A DNA stretch of 6,920 nucleotides from the NCBI GenBank assembly GCA_001795235.1, contig MGNZ01000150.1, positions 1 through 6,920 on the forward strand. Reading direction: 5' to 3'. Below are positions 1-5,819 of the stretch, in pieces (positions within the stretch are counted from its first letter, which is position 1; each line of letters begins with the position of its first letter). This DNA is from Chloroflexi bacterium RBG_16_64_32. Lineage in GTDB: Bacteria; Chloroflexota; Dehalococcoidia; SM23-28-2; RBG-16-64-32. Below the pieces are notes generated by a model. The model was given only the letters and a program-made list of their open reading frames with translations, made no database searches and was not told the origin of the DNA. The position numbers and the translations under genes are program-made.

Positions 1-657
1 CGCCGGGTTGCTGTTGTACCACAGGAAGCCCAGCGCCGCCCCCGTCACCGTGAAGCAGAACGTGGCCAGGAACGTCTGGTCCTGGATAAGGGCGATGATG
101 CCGTATGCGCCGAAGGCGATGGCCGATGTGCCCGCGGCGAGCCCGTCCAGGCCGTCGGTGACGGCCACGCCGCCGGCGGTGAGGACGATGACGCCCACCG
201 CGATAGGGATGTACCAGGCCCCGAGGTCGAAGCGGCCGGCGTAGGGGACGTTGGCGGCGCTCAGCTCCAGCCCTTCGTAGAGGCCGAAGGCGGCCGCGAT
301 GCCGATGGCGACGAAGGCGATGAACTTCACCCTCTTGTTCAGGGCGGTCTGACGGCGGCCCTGGAGCGAGCCCAGGTCGTCCAGGAAGCCCAGGGCCGCC
401 AGCGCCGCCATGACCGCCAGTGGGAGGCCGATGGACTGGCGGCCGACCAGGTTGGCGGCCAGGCTGAACCCAATGACGGCGGCCAGTATGAGCAGGCCGC
501 CCATGGTGGGCGTGCCGGCCTTTGCCTGATGGCTCTCCGGCCCCCACTCGCTGATCTGCTTGCCGGCCTTCACGCGGCGCAGCATCGCCAGGAAGGGTCT
601 GCCCGCTATCGCCGTCGCTATCAGGGTCATCGCTCCCACGCTCAGGGCATAGATCAT
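1..657 (-). CDS. mraY: Phospho-N-acetylmuramoyl-pentapeptide transferase MraY (3' part missing)
   Basis: MraY is an integral inner-membrane enzyme that transfers phospho-MurNAc-pentapeptide from UDP to undecaprenyl phosphate, making lipid I. I translated the minus strand from 657 and get 219 open codons running off the window edge, so roughly the last third is missing (the family is usually 320-370 aa). Visible marks: KAGTPTMGG at residues 46-54, the catalytic-type pair D93-D94 in FLDDL, TDGLDGL at 167-173, and FLWYNSNPA at 211-219, just short of the expected FMGD motif. Hydrophobic stretches at about 3-18, 52-70, 77-92, 110-126, 147-163, 176-192 and 196-213 fit a multi-pass protein. The ATG overlaps the murF stop (ATGA), which points to translational coupling; no strong ribosome binding site is visible. 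Oddity: the usual NAVN before L-T-D-G reads GGVA (162-165). The alternative, a WecA-type transferase, is unlikely because of the KAGTPTMGG signature and the position after murF. Confidence 0.96.
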   Translation of the reverse strand, partial: MIYALSVGAMTLIATAIAGRPFLAMLRRVKAGKQISEWGPESHQAKAGTPTMGGLLILAAVIGFSLAANLVGRQSIGLPLAVMAALAALGFLDDLGSLQGRRQTALNKRVKFIAFVAIGIAAAFGLYEGLELSAANVPYAGRFDLGAWYIPIAVGVIVLTAGGVAVTDGLDGLAAGTSAIAFGAYGIIALIQDQTFLATFCFTVTGAALGFLWYNSNPA

Positions 658-2030
658 GGCGCCGCCAGTGCGCCGACTACGGATTCCAGGGCCACGGCCC
701 GCGAGGCCTTGACCAGCAGATGGTCGCCGGGCTGGAGCTCAGCACGGAGGATGGGTATGGTCTCGTCCGCCAGGGTCAGGAAGCGGGCTTCCGCTGAGCC
801 GGCCGAGCGAGCCGCTTCGTACAGGGGCCGCGCCCGCTCTCCAACGACGAGGAGAAGGTCGACGCAATCGGCGGCGCGCTCGCCTACCTGTCGGTGCCCT
901 TCGTCCTCGGCCGCGCCGAGCTCCCGCATCTCTCCCAGGAGGGCGATGCGCCGCCCGCCCCCCCGGCCGGGGGAGAGCTCGGATAGGAGGTCCAGGGCGG
1001 CAAGCATAGACTGGGGGCTGGCGTTGTAGCTGTCGTCCAGGATGGTGGAGCCGTTGGGCCCGGGCAGGACACGCAGGCGCAGTTCGGGCGGGGCCTGGCT
1101 CAGGGCGTCCGCGATTTCGCTCAGGGCCATCCCCTCGGCCAGGCCGACGGCGGCGGCGGCCAGGCAAGGGTAGAGATGATGGCGGCCAGGGAGCGGCGTC
1201 TCCACCGCCACCGAGGAGTCCTGGTAGCTGAGGCGGAACGAGATGCCGTCCAGGCCTCGGCCGGTGAGATCGCTGCCGCGGACGTGGCACTGTTCGGAGC
1301 GGCCGAAGAGGAGGACGCGGGCCCTCGTGCGCGTGGCCATGGCGGCCACGGGTGCGTCGTCCCCGTTTAGCACGGCCAGACCGCCTTGGGGGAGGGCCTC
1401 CACGAGCTCCGCTTTGGCGGCGACGATGGCGCCCATCGAGCCCAGCCGCTCCATGTGCACGGGCCCTACGTTCATTACGACGCCGATTTGAGGCTGGGCG
1501 ATGCGGCACAGCAGCTCGATCTCGCCCGGACCGTACATCGCCATCTCCAGTACGGCGCGCTCGTGCTCCGGGGCGAGCTGGAGGAGGGCGAGCGGAAGGC
1601 CGATCTCCGTATTCCAGTTGAACTCGCTTTTGTGCACGCGCCAGCGGGCGCCGAGAACAGCGGCGACGATCTCCTTGCAGGTGGTTTTGCCGACGCTGCC
1701 GGTCACCCCCACCACGCGGACGTCATGGCGCGCCCGCCAGTAGGCGGCCAACCGCTGAAGGGCAGATAGGGAGTCGCTGACCTGAAACACGGTGACGCCG
1801 TCCGAGACGTCGAGTGGCCGCTCAACCACCAGCCCGGCGGCGCCCCCGGCGATAGCCTCGCCCGCAAAGTCGTGGCCGTCGTGATGGGCGCCGTGGAGGG
1901 CGAAGAACAGATCGCCGGGTTCGACCTCGCGGGAGTCGGTGACGGTGCGACGGAAGGCGGCGTCAGCAGGGCCACGCCTGGTCACGAGTAGCTCAGCCGT
2001 CCCTTGAAGTACGCTGTCGGCCGTTAGCAC
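654..2030 (-). CDS. murF: UDP-N-acetylmuramoyl-tripeptide--D-alanyl-D-alanine ligase MurF
   Basis: MurF is the cytoplasmic ATP-dependent ligase that adds D-Ala-D-Ala to UDP-MurNAc-tripeptide, the last soluble step before MraY. With the GTG at 2030 it is 458 aa, close to E. coli MurF (about 450). Three Mur ligase domains can be followed. The N-terminal substrate domain has TDSR (31-34) and GDLFFAL (39-45). The central ATPase has the P-loop GVTGSVGKTT (108-117), NWNTEIGLP (138-146), EMAMYGPGEI (162-171) and NVGPVHMERLGS (187-198). The C-terminal domain has LDDSYNASPQSM (331-342) and LLGEMRELG (364-372). Start choice: the frame stays open upstream to 2180, but that stretch overlaps ftsI and looks unlike any Mur ligase, whereas GTG 2030 gives the typical short lead-in to the TDSR motif. 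It lies 19 nt after the ftsI stop, with only a weak purine-rich site (GGAAAA). The DSYNASPQSM motif identifies MurF rather than MurE or MurC. MurE, which normally precedes it, is absent. Confidence 0.96.
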   Translation of the reverse strand: MLTADSVLQGTAELLVTRRGPADAAFRRTVTDSREVEPGDLFFALHGAHHDGHDFAGEAIAGGAAGLVVERPLDVSDGVTVFQVSDSLSALQRLAAYWRARHDVRVVGVTGSVGKTTCKEIVAAVLGARWRVHKSEFNWNTEIGLPLALLQLAPEHERAVLEMAMYGPGEIELLCRIAQPQIGVVMNVGPVHMERLGSMGAIVAAKAELVEALPQGGLAVLNGDDAPVAAMATRTRARVLLFGRSEQCHVRGSDLTGRGLDGISFRLSYQDSSVAVETPLPGRHHLYPCLAAAAVGLAEGMALSEIADALSQAPPELRLRVLPGPNGSTILDDSYNASPQSMLAALDLLSELSPGRGGGRRIALLGEMRELGAAEDEGHRQVGERAADCVDLLLVVGERARPLYEAARSAGSAEARFLTLADETIPILRAELQPGDHLLVKASRAVALESVVGALAAP

Positions 2031-2049
2031 TTTTCCGAACCCAACCAGT

Positions 2050-3789
2050 CTATCTTGTCTCGGCAACGAGAGCCGGTTCTGGAGGCGGGATTTTGAGGTA
2101 GGGCAGCGCCGCCTGAGCGATGCGATCGAATGCGGGCGCGGCCACGACCGTGCCCCAAGGCACGCCTTTCGGTTCGTCAATCTTCACCATCACCACCAGC
2201 TTTGGGTCCTCCAGGGGAGCGACGCCGACGAAGGAGGAGATGTACGTGTCCTTGTAGCCGCCGCTTCCGGAGACGAGGTTCGCCGTTCCGGTCTTGCCGC
2301 CCACCTTGTAGCCCCGGATGTCCAGGAAGTTGGGCGGTATCCCCTGGACTACAACGCCCATGATGTCCAGCAGGGTGCGGGCCGACTCAGGGCTCATTAC
2401 CTGGCGGACCGCCTCCGGCTCGGCGACCTGGGTGCTGTCGGGGCCGATGATCTCCTTAACGAGCATCGGCTTCATCAGCTTGCCGTCGTTGGCAATGGCG
2501 GTAACGGCCATGGCCATCTGGAGAGGGGTGACGCTGATCCCCTGGCCAAAGCTGTTGGTTGCCATGTCCACGGGCCGCCAGTTGTCGGGGTCGTTGTCCG
2601 GGGTGCGGACGCGGCCCCCTACTTCACCTCCCAGTCCGGAGCCGCTGGGCTCACCAAAGCCGAAGCGGTAGACGTAGTCGTAGAAGTCCTTGGGGCCCAC
2701 CTGCTGGGCCAGCCAGGCGGCTCCGGTGTTCAGGCTCTTCGCCAGGATTTGGGTGACGGTCTGGGAGCCGTTAGCGCTCAAGTCCCAGTTGCGGATAGTC
2801 CAGCCGTTGACGTTGACGACGCCCTCGTCGTACCACCAGGTATCGGGCGCCACCAGACCCAGGTCAATGGCGGCGCTTGCGGTGATTAGCTTGAACACTG
2901 AGCCCGGCTCGTACTGATCTGTGATAGCGCGGTTGCGGAACAGGGCCAGCTTGGACTCGTCGCTGAGATCGGGATTGATGAGATCAAATGAGGGCCGGTT
3001 AGCCATGGCGAGTATCTCGCCTGTCTCCGGCTGAACGACGATGATGGTTCCGCCGCTGGCCTCGTGCTCCTTGATCGCCTTATCCAGCTCCTGCTCCGCC
3101 ATCCGCTGGATGAACCGGTCGATGGTAAGTACGACGTCGGAGCCGGGGAGCGGAGGCAGTTCGCTGTGGTCACCGAAGGCGATCTGGTTACCCAGACCGT
3201 CCCGCTCGAAGACGAGTGTACCGCTGCCGCCTCCCACAACGCCCTCCAGGTCGGCTTCCAGTCCTGTGAGACCGATGTGGTCCCGACCCACGAACCCGAC
3301 GAGCGGAGCCGCAAGGTTGCCTTCCGGGTACAGGCGAACGTTGCTGCTCAGGAGGCGGACGCCTGGGAGGCCAAGGTCCCGGATTCGGGTGGCCTGGTCA
3401 TAACTCAGGCTTCGGGACACGGCGATCTCGTAGATGCTCGCTCCCTGGACCACCGATACCATATCCTTCGGGTCACCGCCGGTCACGGCCGCGATGTCGG
3501 CCGCGGCCTGGCCGGCATCAATGGGGCTCTGCCACGCCTTTACCTCAACCATGACGTCGTAAGTGTTCTTGCTGGCGGCAAGCGGATAGCCGTTGCGGTC
3601 CAGAAGAGCGCCCCGGCGTCCACTCACGGTCTCACTGGTCACGTGAATATTGCGGGCTTCCGTGGCGTAACGCTCGTGGTCTAGAATCTGGAGTTGGACC
3701 AGGCGGGCAACGAGAGCCAACGTGGCCAAGATAATGATGGCCACTACAACTCCCAAGCGCCAGTTCACGCCCGGATTGCGCGACGCCAC
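2050..3789 (-). CDS. ftsI: Septal penicillin-binding protein FtsI/PBP2-family class B transpeptidase
   Basis: This class B PBP (579 aa) is a DD-transpeptidase that crosslinks septal peptidoglycan on the outer face of the membrane, working with FtsW and the FtsL/FtsB/FtsQ complex. Layout: short cytoplasmic N-terminus, one membrane segment at about 12-31, and a PBP-dimer/pedestal domain beginning with RRGALLDRNG (58-67) and running to about 215. The transpeptidase domain carries all three active-site motifs: S297-V-F-K300 within YEPGSVFK, S352-L-N354, and K499-T-G501 within GGKTGTA. GQGISVTPLQM at 415-425 is also typical. The C-terminus stops soon after the transpeptidase fold, so there are no PASTA domains, unlike many Gram-positive counterparts. 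The start is GTG, fixed by a strong GGAGG site 6 nt upstream, 12 nt after the ftsL stop. The position between ftsL and mur genes argues for the division enzyme rather than the elongation PBP (mrdA) or SpoVD. Confidence 0.96.
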   Translation of the reverse strand: MASRNPGVNWRLGVVVAIIILATLALVARLVQLQILDHERYATEARNIHVTSETVSGRRGALLDRNGYPLAASKNTYDVMVEVKAWQSPIDAGQAAADIAAVTGGDPKDMVSVVQGASIYEIAVSRSLSYDQATRIRDLGLPGVRLLSSNVRLYPEGNLAAPLVGFVGRDHIGLTGLEADLEGVVGGGSGTLVFERDGLGNQIAFGDHSELPPLPGSDVVLTIDRFIQRMAEQELDKAIKEHEASGGTIIVVQPETGEILAMANRPSFDLINPDLSDESKLALFRNRAITDQYEPGSVFKLITASAAIDLGLVAPDTWWYDEGVVNVNGWTIRNWDLSANGSQTVTQILAKSLNTGAAWLAQQVGPKDFYDYVYRFGFGEPSGSGLGGEVGGRVRTPDNDPDNWRPVDMATNSFGQGISVTPLQMAMAVTAIANDGKLMKPMLVKEIIGPDSTQVAEPEAVRQVMSPESARTLLDIMGVVVQGIPPNFLDIRGYKVGGKTGTANLVSGSGGYKDTYISSFVGVAPLEDPKLVVMVKIDEPKGVPWGTVVAAPAFDRIAQAALPYLKIPPPEPALVAETR

Positions 3790-3793
3790 GTTA

Positions 3794-3801
3794 CTCCTCC
3801 C
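3794..3801 (-). promoter_or_regulatory. Ribosome binding site of ftsI
   Basis: On the minus strand GGGAGGAG follows immediately after the ftsL stop TAG, and its GGAGG core lies 6 nt before the GTG at 3789. It is the best Shine-Dalgarno match in the cluster. It decides the non-ATG start of ftsI, and its abutment to the stop suggests coupling of ftsL and ftsI translation. Confidence 0.8.
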
Positions 3802-4233
3802 CTACGGCAGAGGCAGCCAGTCCAATATCTGCTCCCAGACGGAAGGCTCGGTCTGCCTCTCGTCCGGTGGAGGCGGCAGGTAGCGATTGGGGAGCCTGCG
3901 CGGCTCCGGCGCCTCCGCCGCCACGGTTATGTACCGCGTCTCCTTGGGCTCTGTCATCTTGAGACCGGTCTTAGCGGCGTTCTCAATACGCTCCAGGCCG
4001 GCCATGGTGGCCACTTCTAGTTCCAGCTCCTGGATCCGCGCCTGCCAGTCGTCACGGACCTGTTCCAGGCGATGCACGTTGCCGTTGGTGCTTGTGGCTA
4101 TGCTGGACTGCACGAGAGGCACGAAGGCAGCCGCGCCGATAGCCAGGGCGCAGATGATGAGGAGAGTGGGAAGGCTGGGAGAGCGGACGAGCCCCGGCAG
4201 GACGTGTCGCGCTGACTTCTGTATCGTGGCCAA
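3802..4233 (-). CDS. ftsL: FtsL/DivIC-like septum formation initiator protein
   Basis: This is a small bitopic division protein (143 aa) placed exactly where ftsL sits in dcw clusters. It should form a periplasmic coiled coil with FtsB/DivIC and help activate FtsWI. Visible: a basic N-terminus (1-20), one membrane helix at about 21-43, a heptad-rich helix at about 50-78, and the family-typical segment GLERIENAAKTGLKMTEPKE (79-98), equivalent to the region where FtsL/DivIC proteins end in a short strand. Past this is an unusual proline-rich tail with a PPPP run, ending in an aromatic-hydrophobic stretch (W133 to L142). The start must be the TTG at 4233: it is in the same frame as rsmH, whose TAA lies just 9 nt upstream, and no ATG or GTG occurs before the membrane helix. 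The G-rich site (AAGGGGGAGAG) is very close to the TTG. Sequence alone does not separate FtsL from FtsB/DivIC; position favours FtsL. Confidence 0.82.
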   Translation of the reverse strand: MATIQKSARHVLPGLVRSPSLPTLLIICALAIGAAAFVPLVQSSIATSTNGNVHRLEQVRDDWQARIQELELEVATMAGLERIENAAKTGLKMTEPKETRYITVAAEAPEPRRLPNRYLPPPPDERQTEPSVWEQILDWLPLP

Positions 4234-4242
4234 CTCTCCCCC

Positions 4243-5187
4243 TTACAGCCTCTCCGCCGCCCTCAGGCGGGCGCTGCGGCTGCGCCGGTTGGCGGCGATC
4301 TCTTTGTCTGAGGGGCGGACAGCGCCCTTGGTCACCGGCCGTAGGCGGGCGCGGTGTCCACAGCGGCAGGCCGGCGCCTCCGGCGGACAGATGCAGTCGC
4401 GGGACTCTCGGTGCATGAACTGCTTGACGATGCGGTCCTCTAAGGAGTGGAAGGCGATGACGACCAGACGGCCGCCATGGCCCATCACATCGACGGCCTG
4501 CTGGAGAGCGGACGCAAGGGCGCCGAGCTCGTCGTTGACGGCGATGCGCAGGGCCTGGAAGGTGCGAGTCGCTGGGTGGATGCGGCGTCGGGCGCCACCG
4601 GTGGCCCTCGAGACCACGGCGGCCAACTCGGTTGTTGTGGCGACGGGGCGGGCGCCGGCGATGGCGCGGGCGATGCGCCTGCTGGATGGCTCCTCGCCGA
4701 AGCGCCAGATGAGGTCGGCGAGCTCCCGTTCGCCATAGTTGTTGACAATATCGTGTGCGGTCACGGTCTGGGATTCGCTGAAGCGCATGTCCAGCGGAGC
4801 ATCCACCTGAAAGCTGAAGCCACGTTCTTGGTCAGCGAGCTGGAAGGACGACATTCCGAGGTCGAAGAGGACGCCGTGCACCGGCACGAAGTCGGCCTTA
4901 CGGCAGATGGCTGCCAGGTCTCGAAAGTTGGCAGAGGTCAGCAGGGTGGAATCGGCGAACTGTTGGAGCCGGGCGCGTGCGATCTGCAGCGCGCCGGCAT
5001 CGGCATCGATGCCGAGGAGCAGACCGCCGGGGGCGGCGTTCTCCAGGATGGCCAGGGAATGGCCACCGCCGCCCACCGTGCAGTCTACATATCGGCCGCC
5101 GGGCTGGACTGACAGGTAACGCAGCACTTCATCCGCCATCACCGGAGCGTGGGTCTGGGTTTCGCTTGGGGGCAAGATTGCAACCAC
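4243..5187 (-). CDS. rsmH: 16S rRNA (cytosine(1402)-N(4))-methyltransferase RsmH (MraW)
   Basis: RsmH uses S-adenosylmethionine to methylate N4 of C1402 in the decoding centre of 16S rRNA. The 314-aa product matches the family length (E. coli 313). Motifs in order: HAPVM (13-17), the SAM-binding loop DCTVGGGGHS (35-44), GIDADAGAL (59-67), LFDLGMSSFQL (107-117), PLDMRF (131-136), NNYGERELADLIWRFGEE (149-166), HPATRTFQALRI (204-215) and VVIAFHSLEDRIVK (242-255). The tail has four cysteines (C265, C267, C274, C276; CxC-x6-CxC) before the basic NRRSRSARLRAAE end. The GTG at 5187 is 7 nt after the mraZ stop and is preceded by AAGGGGAAG, which is rather close. A TTG at 5175 (residue 5) with AAGGTGG 8 nt upstream is an alternative start that would change nothing functional. 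Confidence 0.97.
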   Translation of the reverse strand: MVAILPPSETQTHAPVMADEVLRYLSVQPGGRYVDCTVGGGGHSLAILENAAPGGLLLGIDADAGALQIARARLQQFADSTLLTSANFRDLAAICRKADFVPVHGVLFDLGMSSFQLADQERGFSFQVDAPLDMRFSESQTVTAHDIVNNYGERELADLIWRFGEEPSSRRIARAIAGARPVATTTELAAVVSRATGGARRRIHPATRTFQALRIAVNDELGALASALQQAVDVMGHGGRLVVIAFHSLEDRIVKQFMHRESRDCICPPEAPACRCGHRARLRPVTKGAVRPSDKEIAANRRSRSARLRAAERL

Positions 5188-5194
5188 CTTCCCC

Positions 5195-5617
5195 TTACTC
5201 CAGCGACTCCAGTTCGGCGGCGTAGGCCGCTTGCACCTGTTTCATCTCCTCATCCCACCGGTCGCGGCTCCATACCTCCAGGCATTCGCGGCGACCGTTG
5301 ATGATGACCGCCCCGTTTAGCAGGGCAGTCTCTCGGAGCTGTGCCGGAATCAGGATGCGACCCTGACGGTCCAGCTCGGCGTCCCAGGAACGGGCGAAAA
5401 ACCCGCGGCGCAACCGTCGACCTCTGAGGTGCGTCGCGGGCTCTGCCGTGACTAAGTTGGCCATCTCGTCGAAGCCCGGGGGCGTGTACACCTCCAGGCA
5501 GCCCTCCGGGCTGAGTGTGAGCACGACGCCCTCGGCGAACTCATGGCGGTAGCGGGCGGGTATAGCCACGCGGCCACGATCGTCCACCGTATGCTCGTAC
5601 GTGCCTCTAAAGGCCAT
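5195..5617 (-). CDS. mraZ: Transcriptional regulator MraZ
   Basis: MraZ is a nucleoid-associated, ring-forming transcription factor of the AbrB/SpoVT fold that binds TGGGN repeats upstream of its own gene and controls the dcw operon. The 140-aa product has the expected two tandem domains, each with the signature D-x-x-G-R: DDRGRVAIPARYR (12-24) and DRQGRILIPAQLRE (83-96). E. coli R15, needed for DNA binding, corresponds to R16 here. The start is the ATG at 5617, giving the typical MAFRGTYEHT beginning. The reading frame continues open to 5917, but that extension crosses the promoter and the opposing gene and shows no MraZ similarity. The ribosome binding site is modest (AAGGGG about 11 nt upstream, or AGG closer in). 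It is the first gene of the cluster, 7 nt before rsmH, and has its own operator upstream. Confidence 0.96.
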   Translation of the reverse strand: MAFRGTYEHTVDDRGRVAIPARYRHEFAEGVVLTLSPEGCLEVYTPPGFDEMANLVTAEPATHLRGRRLRRGFFARSWDAELDRQGRILIPAQLRETALLNGAVIINGRRECLEVWSRDRWDEEMKQVQAAYAAELESLE

Positions 5618-5664
5618 ATCGCCTGTTTCCCCTTCTATTGCGAGGGAGGTCTGTGCTAATATGG

Positions 5665-5692
5665 GCCTGCTCGCTGCCGGGCAGGCATGAGC
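5665..5692 (-). other. Second inverted repeat in the mraZ leader
   Basis: GCCTGC (5686-5681) and GCAGGC (5670-5665) are perfect reverse complements around a 10-nt loop. An alternative, mutually exclusive fold pairs GCTC (5692-5689) with GAGC (5672-5669) and CTGC (5684-5681) with GCAG (5677-5674). Both would form in the untranslated leader. No riboswitch class is recognised and no poly-U follows. GC-rich DNA makes such repeats fairly common, so significance is doubtful. Confidence 0.25.
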
Positions 5693-5704
5693 GAACGCGA
5701 AAAC

Positions 5705-5726
5705 GGGAGAAGCCCCCACTCCTCCC
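5705..5726 (-). other. Predicted hairpin at the 5' end of the mraZ leader RNA
   Basis: In the minus-strand transcript, GGGAGGAGU (5726-5718) can pair with GCUUCUCCC (5713-5705) across a GGGG tetraloop: 9 bp, of which two are G-U pairs. It is followed by GUUUUC (5704-5699). Because the wobble pairs become C-A mismatches on the other strand, the structure is better on the minus-strand RNA. It covers MraZ repeats 2 and 3. It could protect the 5' end or act as a weak attenuator; the U run is short, so I do not call it a terminator. Confidence 0.45.
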
Positions 5727-5738
5727 CACTTCGCCCCA
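5714..5738 (-). promoter_or_regulatory. MraZ-binding box: three TGGGG repeats with 5-nt spacers
   Basis: On the minus strand TGGGG occurs at 5738-5734, 5728-5724 and 5718-5714, separated by exactly 5 nt each (CGAAG and AGGAG), giving a 10-bp, one-helical-turn period. This is the described MraZ operator architecture (TGGGN repeats with 5-nt spacers near the start of transcription). A degenerate fourth unit, TGGTA (5748-5744), continues the phase into the -10 element. The placement over the predicted +1 (about 5733) favours repression by MraZ bound as a ring. Confidence 0.88.
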
Positions 5739-5739
5739 C

Positions 5740-5767
5740 AGCATACCATCCGGGTCGCCTTTGTCAA
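5740..5767 (-). promoter_or_regulatory. Sigma70-type promoter of the mraZ operon
   Basis: The minus strand has a perfect -35 TTGACA (5767-5762), a 16-nt spacer and a -10 TATGCT (5745-5740) preceded by TGG, making an extended -10. An A/T-rich block (5774-5786) lies upstream of the -35 and may act as an UP-like element. The predicted start is about 5733, giving a leader of about 116 nt. An 8-bp palindrome AAGCGCTT (5766-5773) touches the -35. The promoter is predicted by eye; no other good candidate exists in the intergenic region. Confidence 0.75.
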
Positions 5768-5784
5768 GCGCTTATGCAATATTT

Positions 5785-5802
5785 TTCCCACAGTTTTGGG
5801 AA
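5785..5802. repeat. Inverted repeat TTCCCA-N6-TGGGAA in the divergent intergenic region
   Basis: This is a perfect 6-bp inverted repeat with a 6-nt spacer, lying upstream of the mraZ -35 and ending 17 nt before the start codon of the divergent mogA-like gene. Each arm contains a TGGGN core in opposite orientation. It could be an operator for the plus-strand gene or a chance palindrome; known MraZ sites are direct, not inverted, repeats. Confidence 0.35.
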
Positions 5803-5819
5803 TTCGTTGTTCCTTGGCC

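Noticed and set aside
2031..2180. Upstream extension of murF to an ATG-like start at 2180
   Set aside because: The 50 extra residues overlap the end of ftsI and look like an off-frame translation; MurF homologues begin right where GTG 2030 places the start.
3064..3684. 206-residue plus-strand open frame inside ftsI, and other long opposite-strand frames such as 4447-5112
   Set aside because: High GC content keeps antisense frames open. They lie wholly within well-supported genes and show no domain signals.
5656..5688. Ten-codon upstream open frame (ATG to TAG) in the mraZ leader
   Set aside because: No ribosome binding site precedes it and the peptide has no recognisable leader-peptide pattern; short frames like this occur by chance.
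5714..5738. Possible G-quadruplex from the GGGG runs
   Set aside because: Only three strong G runs are present; a fourth of equal length is missing, and the repeats are better explained as the MraZ operator.
5783..5793. DnaA-box-like string TTTTTCCCACA
   Set aside because: It has an extra C compared with TTATCCACA-type boxes, occurs once, and there is no origin context.
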